Source of the DNA: Protofrankia sp963555915
GTDB taxonomy: Bacteria; Actinomycetota; Actinomycetes; Frankiales; Frankiaceae
Assembly (NCBI RefSeq): GCF_963555915.1
Contig: NZ_CAUVXL010000099.1
Coordinates: forward strand, 1-22,043
Direction of reading: 5' to 3'
Length of the DNA stretch: 22,043 nucleotides
Positions 1-7,931 of the stretch are shown one piece after another (within the stretch, counting starts at the first letter, position 1; each line of letters opens with the position of its first letter). Position numbers and translations under genes: made by a program. The notes below the pieces were generated by a model that searched no databases, was not told the origin of the DNA, and was given only the letters and a program-made list of their open reading frames with translations.

Positions 1-85
1 GGACGGCCAACCGGCCATCCCCGGCCCCGTCGTCACCCACGTATCCGCCGCTTGCCGTCACTGGCCACACCATCCCGTCCACGCT

Positions 86-157
86 GTCGGTTGGATGCCG
101 ACCCGGCCCCGCGGAGCAATGGGACTCAACACGGGACGGGGCCGGCTTGCGGGACAG
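86..157. repeat. Dispersed homologous block, copy A
   Basis: This stretch aligns almost without gaps to 10302-10372 in the same orientation, at roughly three quarters identity by eye. Shared runs include TCGGTTGGA, CCCGCGGAG, CTCAACACGG and GGGCCGG. Read on the minus strand, both copies give a related peptide (copy A VLSPIAPRGRVGIQPT, copy B VLSASSPRVRAGVQPM). In copy A the frame soon hits a stop, so A looks like a decayed copy of the small ORF at 10151-10405. The rest of 1-377 holds no gene I can support. Confidence 0.55.
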
Positions 158-377
158 CGTCACCGACCAGCAGTCGGTAACGGAATGCCGCAACGACATT
201 GACTGTCGGTATGCGATGAGAGTGGTTGTGGCGGTAGACGAGCGCTCGACAGCCGCCGGTGGAGCGCCTACCCGCCCGGTCCGGCGCCCTGCAACCGCTT
301 GTGCGCGTTACGCTCATCGGGCTTGTTCCGCCCATGTGACCGTCGACCGCCTCCGGGCACCGGGAGAAGGCCCACGG

Positions 378-1514
378 ATGATGCCCGAAACCCTTGCGCA
401 CCACACGCCCTACACCGTCTCCGCCGCGCTACTCGCCCGCGAGGAGATGCGCGCCGCGTGCACCGCGCGGGATTTCACCGCGATCTTCCTCCTGATCCGC
501 AAATATGATCATGTTGGTCAGGATCGGATCGCCGCGTCCGTCGAGGGGTTCAGCCAGCCGCGTATCAGCCGCATCGTCACCGGGAAAGCCCAGGTCGAAG
601 ACCTCGACGTCATCGAACGTATCGCCGACGGCCTGCGCATACCCGGTGCCATGCTCGGACTCGCCGCCCGCATGTGGGAGATCGCACCGGACGCCGCCCG
701 TCCCCGTGGCCGTGATCCCCTCCGGGTCCCGGCGCATCTGCGTGACGCGATCGGTGTTCCCACCGACGCCCCGCCGGTCGACCCCCGGCACGACGAGGTC
801 ACCGACACGATTAACCGTCTGTTGGCGACCGTCGAGACACCCACCGACGACAGCGACGCGCCGATCGTCCTTCCCCCATGCGAGCTGAAGAAGCGGATCC
901 TGTCTGCGTGGAGTTCCGGCCGTCCCCGGGAAGGCGCACCCGTCCTGGTCCTGGTCGCCGGCTTCGCGGGATCGGGCAAGACCGAGTTCGCCCGGTTCAT
1001 CAGCGAGATCACCGGCTGGACGCTGGTCGACAAGGACACCCTCAGCCGGCCCCTGACCGAAAGTCTGTTGTTGGCGCTGGACGCCGACCCCAACGACCGG
1101 CACACCGCGACCTATCAGGACAAGGTCCGACCGCTGGAGTATCGCTGCCTGTTCGACGCGGTTTTCGACAACATCCAGCTTGGGATCTCTACCGTCGTCA
1201 CCGCCCCGTTCCTTCAGGAAGTGGTCAGTGAATCGTGGCTACGTCGGCTGAAGAGCCGTTGCGGCACGCGCGGCGTTGAGATCGCGGTCGTGTGGATGCG
1301 CTGTGACGTCGACTCGATGCGGGACTACCTGGAAACCCGCGACGCCGCCCGCGACTCGTGGAAGCTGTCCTACTGGGACGAGTACGTAGCCAGCGTCAAT
1401 CTGGATCAACGTCCCGCATGCACCCACTTCGTAGTCGACAACGGCCGGCACGCCAAGACCAACCTTGCCGACCAGGCCCGACAGCTCGCGAGCCGTGTCC
1501 GCGACGCCTCCTGA
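378..1514 (+). CDS. HTH (XRE-like) / P-loop kinase-like fusion protein
   Basis: This 378-residue protein begins with an XRE-type helix-turn-helix at about residues 33-95, with the motif SQPRISRIVTGKAQVEDLDV followed by IERIADGL. After a linker comes a P-loop kinase-like domain with Walker A GFAGSGKT at 195-202, VDKDT at 217-221, and a possible lid arginine region around RDAARD (321-326). The fold resembles the AAA_33/zeta-toxin-like kinase group, but the substrate cannot be read from sequence. The frame is open from 147, but ATG 378 has GGAGAAGG at 363-370 with 7-nt spacing, and the HTH starts soon after it. It is the first gene of an operon: its last 20 nt overlap the next frame. The HTH may make it a sensor-regulator of its own operon (inference). 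Confidence 0.8.
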   Translation: MMPETLAHHTPYTVSAALLAREEMRAACTARDFTAIFLLIRKYDHVGQDRIAASVEGFSQPRISRIVTGKAQVEDLDVIERIADGLRIPGAMLGLAARMWEIAPDAARPRGRDPLRVPAHLRDAIGVPTDAPPVDPRHDEVTDTINRLLATVETPTDDSDAPIVLPPCELKKRILSAWSSGRPREGAPVLVLVAGFAGSGKTEFARFISEITGWTLVDKDTLSRPLTESLLLALDADPNDRHTATYQDKVRPLEYRCLFDAVFDNIQLGISTVVTAPFLQEVVSESWLRRLKSRCGTRGVEIAVVWMRCDVDSMRDYLETRDAARDSWKLSYWDEYVASVNLDQRPACTHFVVDNGRHAKTNLADQARQLASRVRDAS

Positions 1515-2091
1515 CGCCATCGTGCTGTACGGACCACCGGCGGCAGGGAAGGACACCGTCACCGCTGCGTTGGCCGCCATGGACGGCCGGTATGTCCATT
1601 TCGATCGGTTGAAGGCCGGGAACGGGAGGAATGCCGGCTACCGGCGGACCTCCGCCGGGCATCTCGCGCAGCTCCACAACCGGCATCTGATCGTCTACAC
1701 GAACGAGCGGTACGGCAACATCTACGCCATCGACAGCCCACGACTCGACGAGATCATCACCGTCGGACAGGTCCCGGTCGTGCACCTGGGCCAGGTCGCC
1801 GGTATCCGCGCCCTCCGGACCGGCTACCCCGCACGATGGCTGACCGTCCTACTGTGGTGCCCGCGCGAGGTCACCCGTGCCCGTCTCCGCGAACGCGGCA
1901 GCAGCGATCTCGACGAACGACTTCGGGTCTGGGACGAGACGCAGGCGGACCTAGCCACAGCCGAACCCGACACGTTCAGCATGGTCTTGCGCACCGACTG
2001 GCGGACACCGCCCGCGACCGCCCATCTGATCCACCAGGTACTGACCGGCGAGTCCGCCGGCGCCCCACCGCTTCGGGACCCGATCGCGTGA
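1495..2091 (+). CDS. Guanylate-kinase-like P-loop protein
   Basis: The 198-residue product has a P-loop near the N-terminus (GPPAAGKDT, residues 13-21), preceded by a hydrophobic strand (AIVLY). This is the arrangement of nucleoside-monophosphate kinases. Later segments (VHFDRLKAG, YGNIYAIDSP, VPVVHLGQVAG, LTVLLWCPREVTRARLRERG) resemble a guanylate-kinase core with a lid rich in Arg. The length is close to that of guanylate kinases, but the sequence is too divergent to call it the housekeeping enzyme. TTG 1465 is also in frame; GTG 1495 is preferred because the fold begins immediately after it. No strong ribosome site is seen, which suits translational coupling to the overlapping upstream gene. 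The stop overlaps the next start in a GTGA. A role in nucleotide or small-molecule phosphorylation is inference. Confidence 0.75.
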   Translation: MSATPPDAIVLYGPPAAGKDTVTAALAAMDGRYVHFDRLKAGNGRNAGYRRTSAGHLAQLHNRHLIVYTNERYGNIYAIDSPRLDEIITVGQVPVVHLGQVAGIRALRTGYPARWLTVLLWCPREVTRARLRERGSSDLDERLRVWDETQADLATAEPDTFSMVLRTDWRTPPATAHLIHQVLTGESAGAPPLRDPIA

Positions 2092-2828
2092 CTGTCCAGC
2101 TGGTCATACCCGCGCTCACGTTCCGCACGACCGACGGGAGCATCAGCACCGCTGATACCGAACGGTACGCCCGGCGCGCCGCCGCCACCTGGGCTGACCT
2201 GTTCATCCTGTCCGGCACCACCACCAACGGACATACCGCGACCACCGCCGAACGAGCCGCCACCATCGACATCTGGACGGCTGTGATCAACCCAGAGCGG
2301 ATCACCGCCTGTTGCTGGTCACCGGCGGACGTCACCGAGGCCGAGCGCCGCGGGATCACACCCATGGTCGTCCTGCGAGACCTGCACACGATCGATCAGG
2401 CCCGCCGTTTCCTCGCTGAGTTGCCGCAGCCGAGCTATGTGTTCAGCCATCCCGAATTCAGCGGCCACACGCTCAGCCCGGAACTGGCCCGCGTCGCCAT
2501 CGCCAGCGGCTGTCTTCCCCGCGGCGCGAAGGTGTCCAAGGTCAGCACGGAGGATCTCGCGACACTTCGAGTAGCCACCGGCCTGACGTTCACTCTGTGG
2601 GACGGCACAGCTCGGCACATCGCCGCCAGCCTCACCGCCGGCGCCAACGGCATAGTTGCCGCGCCGCTCAGCCACATTCCCGAGCCGTTCCCCGCCCGTG
2701 ATGTCCCCGCGCTGCAAGATGCCATCGACCAGACCCAAACCGTTCTTGACCGGCTTCCCAACCGGGCAGCCCGCACAGACGCTCTGATCGACCGTGCCCG
2801 CCGAGGCATGACCACACGATCGGCGTAA
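2088..2828 (+). CDS. Short DapA/NAL-family (dihydrodipicolinate synthase-like) aldolase
   Basis: This 246-residue product aligns by eye with the class I aldolase family of DapA and N-acetylneuraminate lyase. The N-terminus VIPALTFRTTDGSIS and the segment LSGTTTNGHTATTAER (41-56) match the usual substrate-loop region, in which the family has GTTGE. Tyr117 in YVFSHPEFSG corresponds to the catalytic Tyr motif, and Lys151 in KVSKVS corresponds to the Schiff-base Lys. Then comes a GIV motif like the family's late barrel strand. Canonical members are about 290 residues, so this is a short form. The missing length seems to lie between the GTT loop and the Tyr strand, where a barrel element looks compressed. 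The GTG start overlaps the upstream TGA (GTGA). It is unlikely to be the housekeeping lysine-pathway enzyme; the substrate is unknown. Confidence 0.75.
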   Translation: MTVQLVIPALTFRTTDGSISTADTERYARRAAATWADLFILSGTTTNGHTATTAERAATIDIWTAVINPERITACCWSPADVTEAERRGITPMVVLRDLHTIDQARRFLAELPQPSYVFSHPEFSGHTLSPELARVAIASGCLPRGAKVSKVSTEDLATLRVATGLTFTLWDGTARHIAASLTAGANGIVAAPLSHIPEPFPARDVPALQDAIDQTQTVLDRLPNRAARTDALIDRARRGMTTRSA

Positions 2829-2909
2829 GCAGGTCTTCACGTTCGACCACTCAGGCATCACCGGGCATATGTCCGGCACACTGCCGAATTCCTCGGTTTT
2901 AGATCAAGG

Positions 2910-2937
2910 GCGCGGCGCGGCGCGGGCCGCGCCGCGC
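2910..2937. terminator. GC-rich hairpin after the three-gene operon
   Basis: An 11-bp perfect inverted repeat (GCGCGGCGCGG at 2910-2920 and its complement at 2927-2937) encloses a 6-nt loop, about 80 bp after the aldolase stop. It has no T-run, as is common for actinobacterial terminators. A near-perfect 16-bp palindrome (CCGGGCATATGTCCGG, 2861-2876) lies between the stop and the hairpin. Nothing else is seen in 2829-2987. Confidence 0.45.
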
Positions 2938-2987
2938 GACGGCTGCGCGTGGCGCTGGCGCGCCATGCTCGCCGGGTGCGTCGCTGA

Positions 2988-3431
2988 NNNNNNNNNNNNN
3001 NNNNNNNNNNNNNNNNNNNNNNNNNNNNNNNNNNNNNNNNNNNNNNNNNNNNNNNNNNNNNNNNNNNNNNNNNNNNNNNNNNNNNNNNNNNNNNNNNNNN
3101 NNNNNNNNNNNNNNNNNNNNNNNNNNNNNNNNNNNNNNNNNNNNNNNNNNNNNNNNNNNNNNNNNNNNNNNNNNNNNNNNNNNNNNNNNNNNNNNNNNNN
3201 NNNNNNNNNNNNNNNNNNNNNNNNNNNNNNNNNNNNNNNNNNNNNNNNNNNNNNNNNNNNNNNNNNNNNNNNNNNNNNNNNNNNNNNNNNNNNNNNNNNN
3301 NNNNNNNNNNNNNNNNNNNNNNNNNNNNNNNNNNNNNNNNNNNNNNNNNNNNNNNNNNNNNNNNNNNNNNNNNNNNNNNNNNNNNNNNNNNNNNNNNNNN
3401 NNNNNNNNNNNNNNNNNNNNNNNNNNNNNNN
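2988..3431. other. Assembly gap (444 N)
   Basis: This is a run of undetermined bases. It sits 101 bp from the left end of the CRISPR array, so adjacent array sequence or cas genes hidden here cannot be excluded. Confidence 0.99.
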
Positions 3432-3532
3432 GCGACCACCGGAGACCAGCACCGGGCACGCCAACGGCATACGAAAAACGAGCAGGGGGCACGCCAGCGG
3501 GCAGCCGGGAGACAGCCTCAGGTTGCTTACAG

Positions 3533-5337
3533 GTTTCAATCCCTCCAGGGATGATCACTGACGCGGTCACGCTGGATCTTGCCCCCCGCGCCCTTATGTT
3601 TCAATCCCTCCAGGGATGATCACTGACATGAACGGAAGCGGAAAGAGGTTTTCAATAGAGTTTCAATCCCTCCAGGGATGATCACTGACGTTTTGGATCG
3701 AGGTCGAATATAAGCATGACTGAGATGTTTCAATCCCTCCAGGGATGATCACTGACTGGCGGCGGAACGGGCCGGCAAGATCGCTACGGTCGCGTTTCAA
3801 TCCCTCCAGGGATGATCACTGACCACCAGCGCTGAGATCGAAGAAGCGCGAGCGATTCGGCAGTTTCAATCCCTCCAGGGATGATCACTGACCGGTGTTC
3901 GCCAGACTGACGCCCACGACTCTATGGGGTTTCAATCCCTCCAGGGATGATCACTGACCGGGGATGAGTACATGGTACTAACCTCGGTCGCAGGTTTCAA
4001 TCCCTCCAGGGATGATCACTGACGTCGCCTCGTCCATGTCGCCTCCTGTCGCTGGCGCGCGTTTCAATCCCTCCAGGGATGATCACTGACACGATGACCG
4101 TACCCGCGTGCTCGTCGACCTCACCGAGTTTCAATCCCTCCAGGGATGATCACTGACAACGCCATCAGCTTGGAGGCTGTGCTAGCCGAGTATGTTTCAA
4201 TCCCTCCAGGGATGATCACTGACGCGATGACGCAGCTCGCGCACGCGGGTCGGTGGGCGGTTTCAATCCCTCCAGGGATGATCACTGACACCACCAAAAA
4301 CCAACAGCCCCAGCAATGCCCGGTTTCAATCCCTCCAGGGATGATCACTGACACTATCAACAAAGACGGCGGAGCGGCAGTGCTCGGGTTTCAATCCCTC
4401 CAGGGATGATCACTGACGATTACCGCCAGCATCCACGCTGGCGGTCTCATGATGTTTCAATCCCTCCAGGGATGATCACTGACCGGCCGCCTCGCCGGCG
4501 TATTTGATGTAGGCCAGGGGTTTCAATCCCTCCAGGGATGATCACTGACACCAGCCCTTTTCCGTCGGACGGATCGCGGTGTACGGGTTTCAATCCCTCC
4601 AGGGATGATCACTGACCCGCGCCTGAGCCCGCTCCTGTACCGACACCTGCACGTTTCAATCCCTCCAGGGATGATCACTGACCGCGGACGTCGTACCCGT
4701 ACACGTCAGATACAAATGGGTTTCAATCCCTCCAGGGATGATCACTGACCCGAACAGTGAATGCCCTGCATACCCTGAGCTGTGGTTTCAATCCCTCCAG
4801 GGATGATCACTGACAGGGCATCGTGCGGGTGCCTGCAGCCAGGGTCATCAGTTTCAATCCCTCCAGGGATGATCACTGACTCGCGGACGCATTGTCGAAT
4901 TACCTCGCCAGTAAGTTTCAATCCCTCCAGGGATGATCACTGACTTACAATCGACGTAACAGGGACGAGTGTAGGAAGGTTTCAATCCCTCCAGGGATGA
5001 TCACTGACGCCACCGGCGGTACCGGTGCCGCGGCGGTTGCGAAGTTTCAATCCCTCCAGGGATGATCACTGACCAACATCAACTGGTTTGCGGGACTCAC
5101 CACGTAGGGGTTTCAATCCCTCCAGGGATGATCACTGACCGTGCCCCCTGAGCCGCTCGCCGGCACGGCGCCGCTGTTTCAATCCCTCCAGGGATGATCA
5201 CTGACACGGCGCCTCGCGCGGTTGATGAGCCCTGAGGGCATGTTTCAATCCCTCCAGGGATGATCACTGACACCAGTTGTCGCTTGCCTCCGGAGCGATG
5301 TCGCCATGTTTCAATCCCTCCAGGGATGATCACTGAC
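3533..5337 (-). CRISPR. CRISPR array, 28 repeats and 27 spacers
   Basis: There are 28 identical 30-nt repeats. On the plus strand each starts GTTTCAATCC and ends GATCACTGAC, with the core ATCCCTCCAGGGAT, a 5-bp stem with a 4-nt loop. Spacers are 32-39 nt (mostly 35-37) and all differ. Read on the minus strand the repeat ends in ATTGAAAC, the 8-nt 5' handle typical of Cas6-processed crRNAs of class 1 systems (types I-A, I-B, I-D, III). I therefore assign transcription to the minus strand, with the leader expected right of 5337. Neither terminal repeat is degenerate, so the repeats give no extra polarity clue. First repeat 3533-3562, last 5308-5337. No cas1, cas2, cas6 or effector gene is visible in the window. 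Confidence 0.97.
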
Positions 5338-5773
5338 CCGAAGATAAACTCGCAGGTCACAGGCGGTTTCCGGGGTTGATCTGAGGCCCGTTCTGCAGCG
5401 GTCCGGCGGTAGTGCAACGCCGCAGGTCAGAGCCATGATCCCCATCGTAGAGGATCGGGGTTCGGTTGCCCACCTCGGGACCCGACCCCTCACCGCCCAT
5501 CAGAGACGTAGAACCCCCGTGAAGTCGTCCGCCACGGACCCGAATCGTCGGCAGGTACCGCGAGACAGCACCTTCTGTAGGGCAATGGCATACAGCCCGT
5601 CGTGTAATCAGCTGCCTGACGGCCACCGACGAAGCGATGCCTCCACGCCCGAATGGACCCGAGAGCGCGGGCTCCGGCGGGCAACCGGCACGGCACCGCC
5701 GAGGTCACCGGGATGGCGTGTCCGTAGCAACGGTCAGCATGTGGTCCGATCTGTGGTCTCTGGCGAGAGCTGG
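5338..5773. other. Region right of the CRISPR array, possible leader; no gene seen
   Basis: If the array is transcribed on the minus strand, the leader should lie in the first 100-200 bp here. The sequence is not obviously AT-rich and I found no convincing promoter, so leader identity rests only on repeat orientation. Reading frames crossing the region have poor coding character, and I call no gene. Confidence 0.35.
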
Positions 5774-5821
5774 ACCGTTGCTGACCTGGGCGGGAGTGCT
5801 TTGGACCAGGTCAGCAACGGT
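5774..5821. repeat. Perfect 16-bp inverted repeat
   Basis: The left arm ACCGTTGCTGACCTGG (5774-5789) is the exact reverse complement of 5806-5821, with a 16-nt spacer. It lies in an apparently non-coding stretch between the CRISPR array and the tRNA. It could be a terminator for leftward or rightward transcription, a protein-binding site, or a relic of a mobile-element end. The rest of 5822-5988 has only a short direct repeat (TGTAGCAAC twice, near 5884-5910). Confidence 0.75.
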
Positions 5822-5988
5822 AACCGCGCAGGTTTCCCAAGCTCGTAGCGTGGATCGTGGCGAAGAGGTTGGCTCTCGATCTGCTGTAGCAACCGGTGTA
5901 GCAACAGCCACGGACGTCGGCGGACCACTGCGTATCCCGGCGGAATCCGCGACCTGGGCTGGGGCTGGTGAGGCAGGGGTCGGTCCGT

Positions 5989-6393
5989 NNNNNNNNNNNN
6001 NNNNNNNNNNNNNNNNNNNNNNNNNNNNNNNNNNNNNNNNNNNNNNNNNNNNNNNNNNNNNNNNNNNNNNNNNNNNNNNNNNNNNNNNNNNNNNNNNNNN
6101 NNNNNNNNNNNNNNNNNNNNNNNNNNNNNNNNNNNNNNNNNNNNNNNNNNNNNNNNNNNNNNNNNNNNNNNNNNNNNNNNNNNNNNNNNNNNNNNNNNNN
6201 NNNNNNNNNNNNNNNNNNNNNNNNNNNNNNNNNNNNNNNNNNNNNNNNNNNNNNNNNNNNNNNNNNNNNNNNNNNNNNNNNNNNNNNNNNNNNNNNNNNN
6301 NNNNNNNNNNNNNNNNNNNNNNNNNNNNNNNNNNNNNNNNNNNNNNNNNNNNNNNNNNNNNNNNNNNNNNNNNNNNNNNNNNNNNNNNNNNNN
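5989..6393. other. Assembly gap (405 N)
   Basis: This run of undetermined bases ends inside a tRNA gene, so the 5' half of that tRNA and about 370 bp of upstream sequence are missing. Confidence 0.99.
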
Positions 6394-6437
6394 GCCTTAC
6401 AAGCGAGTGGTCGCAGGTTCGATCCCTGCCGCGCCCG
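6394..6437 (+). tRNA. tRNA-Val(UAC), 3' part only
   Basis: The visible part begins inside the 5' side of the anticodon stem (GC). It continues with a 7-nt loop CTTACAA (anticodon TAC, 6398-6400), stem GCGAG (6403-6407), a 5-nt variable region, a perfect 5-bp T stem (GCAGG/CCTGC, 6413-6417 and 6425-6429) with loop TTCGATC, and the acceptor strand CGCGCCC (6430-6436). CCA is not encoded. The discriminator position reads G rather than the A usual for valine tRNAs. The 5' half is lost in the adjoining gap. No gene is seen between its end and 6599. Confidence 0.85.
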
Positions 6438-6599
6438 CGAGCCGGCTCACGGTGCTCGCTTTCCTCCGGCAGCTTCGTCCGGTTCCCATGGCGGGTCCAG
6501 CTCAGCGACCGGCCGGAAGACAAGGGTGACGTCCACGTCGCCGAAGGCTTCGGCGAACCCCACCTCGTCCGGCAGAGTCACTTTCTGCGCAGTTGAGTG

Positions 6600-6628
6600 T
6601 TGTTGGGTTGTACCAACAATGGTAATAA
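6600..6628 (+). promoter_or_regulatory. Putative promoter with overlapping palindrome upstream of the GntR gene
   Basis: TTGTTG (6600-6605) and TAATAA (6623-6628) are separated by 17 nt, a good -35/-10 arrangement in otherwise GC-rich DNA. A 7-bp inverted repeat (TTGTTGG at 6600-6606, CCAACAA at 6613-6619) covers the -35 box and spacer. A further half-site-like GGTACAAC lies near 6671-6678. This suits autoregulation by the GntR protein encoded from 6700 (inference). Confidence 0.5.
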
Positions 6629-6699
6629 TACAGGGCGGACGGTGGTGGCGTCAAGGGTTGTTAGCCTGTAGGTACAACTGCACAGGTGAAGGGACCGAC

Positions 6700-7473
6700 G
6701 TGAGCCTCAATCCGGCAGATCCGCGACCGCTGTACCACCAGCTTGCCGCACTGCTCCGTGACGAGATCAACACTGGAACGTTGGAACCTGGCGCCCGGGT
6801 CCCAACCGAAGCCGAGCTGGCGGAACGCCACTCCGCCAGCCGCAACACGGTCCGACTGGCGCTGGGCTTGCTGCGCAACGAGGGGCTCATCACCTCGCAA
6901 CGGGGACGTGGCAGCTTCGTCCGTGCCGAGCCTGCGATGAAGTACTACGCATCGCTCACGGGGTCTCGACGCAAGCGGCTCGAAGCCGACCGCCGCCGCG
7001 ACACCTTTGCCCAACAGATCGAAGCCCAAGGCAAGACACCGAAGCAGATCAGCACGACGACGGTCATTCCGGCAGACGATGAGATCGCCGCCCATCTCGC
7101 TCTACAGCCCGGCCAGGCAGTTGGAGTGCGCCAACGTGTGATGTACGCCGATGCCGAACCCCTGCAACTCGGTGACAGCTACTACCCTCTCGACATTGTC
7201 GAGGGAAGCAAGATCATGAATCCGGCTGATGTTGTTGAGGGGACCGATCAGGTACTCGAAGACCTCGGCCACACCCCCACCCGATACGAGGATGAGATCA
7301 CGTGGCGCATGCCTACCACGGAGGAGTCGACGCAGCTGCGCTTGGCGCCCGGTGTCCCCGTGGGTCGGCTGCTCCGAACGACTTTCGATCAACAGGAGCG
7401 GCCGACTGAGGTCTATGTCGTAATCCTGCCCGCCGACCGCCACGTCCTGCTCTACGACATGTCTGCGGATTGA
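6700..7473 (+). CDS. GntR-family (HutC/UTRA-type) transcriptional regulator
   Basis: This 257-residue protein has an N-terminal winged HTH (about residues 8-75): PLYHQLAALLRDEINTGTL, then PGARVPTEAELAERHSASRN and a wing QRGRGSFV. A UTRA-like ligand-binding domain follows (about 85-250), with features such as the C-terminal LRTTFDQQERPTEVYVVILPADR. Start GTG 6700 is preceded by GAAGGGA at 6688-6694, and the HTH begins a few residues later. The effector is unknown. It stands alone behind the truncated tRNA and may autoregulate through the palindrome at 6600-6619. GntR proteins are common regulators of actinomycete integrative elements, and a tRNA is close by, but no other element gene is visible here. 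Confidence 0.93.
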   Translation: MSLNPADPRPLYHQLAALLRDEINTGTLEPGARVPTEAELAERHSASRNTVRLALGLLRNEGLITSQRGRGSFVRAEPAMKYYASLTGSRRKRLEADRRRDTFAQQIEAQGKTPKQISTTTVIPADDEIAAHLALQPGQAVGVRQRVMYADAEPLQLGDSYYPLDIVEGSKIMNPADVVEGTDQVLEDLGHTPTRYEDEITWRMPTTEESTQLRLAPGVPVGRLLRTTFDQQERPTEVYVVILPADRHVLLYDMSAD

Positions 7474-7541
7474 CCGCCACGCTGGCACGCCAGACCGCCC
7501 GGACAGGAGATTCACAACAGGCTCTTAACGATGTGGATCTG

Positions 7542-7784
7542 ATGCTCCTGCCACAACACTGGATTCACATCGTTCCCAAAGAGCGCCCGGCAATAGGGGC
7601 GTGGATCAAGGTGCGTGCCCCGCCCGCGCGACGCCGCGTCCCGCACGACCCACTCAAGGGTCCACGGCCAGGAGTCCGCTGCGAGAACTGCCGGACGGTA
7701 TGGGCCGACGGCCACGGCCCGGACGCCCAGCCGGGCGAGTCCCCCGACCTTGACCCACCCGGACCGATCTACGGCCCGAGCTGA
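7542..7784 (+). CDS. Possible small Cys-containing protein
   Basis: This is a doubtful gene of about 80 residues if started at ATG 7542; the frame is open from TTG 7470, and GTG 7611 is a third possible start. Its C-terminal half is the best-supported part: codon third positions are GC-rich, and the peptide contains CENC followed by RTVWADGHGP. A similar string, RTVWAPGYGP, occurs in the Cys-containing protein encoded at 9385-9606. No recognised domain is present. It follows the GntR gene on the same strand but shows no good ribosome site. It could be a decayed accessory gene. Confidence 0.35.
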   Translation: MLLPQHWIHIVPKERPAIGAWIKVRAPPARRRVPHDPLKGPRPGVRCENCRTVWADGHGPDAQPGESPDLDPPGPIYGPS

Positions 7785-7931
7785 TACGCAAGGGCACGGC
7801 TCCCGTCCGGGAGGCGGGCACCGGCGCATCGAGGACCAAGAAGGTTCTCCCAGCAGCCTCGGTGTGAGCGATTTCGGCCCAAACCCTGGGACGTGCGTCA
7901 TGTCACGGCAATGATGCGGCATGATGCAGGC

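Noticed and set aside
3628..3659. Spacer 2 ends with GTTTTCAAT, resembling the repeat start
   Set aside because: Only nine bases match with one extra T, and the next true repeat follows immediately; this is best read as chance within a 32-nt spacer.
4121..4409. Repetitive frames with SVIIPGGIET or SIPPGMITD units
   Set aside because: These are translations of the CRISPR repeats, not proteins.
5357..5626. Minus-strand frame with a GNRTPILYDGDHGS peptide
   Set aside because: Such peptides often arise from the antisense of tRNA genes, so I looked for a tRNA on the plus strand. The would-be T arm (CGGGG, TTCGGTT, GCCCA) is mismatched at both ends and lacks the universal 53-61 pair. No tRNA or protein is supported.
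5637..6596. Long frames spanning the second N run
   Set aside because: Their length comes from undetermined bases, and the readable ends lie over the tRNA and non-coding DNA. The minus-strand peptide GRDRTCDHSLVR is the antisense of the tRNA.
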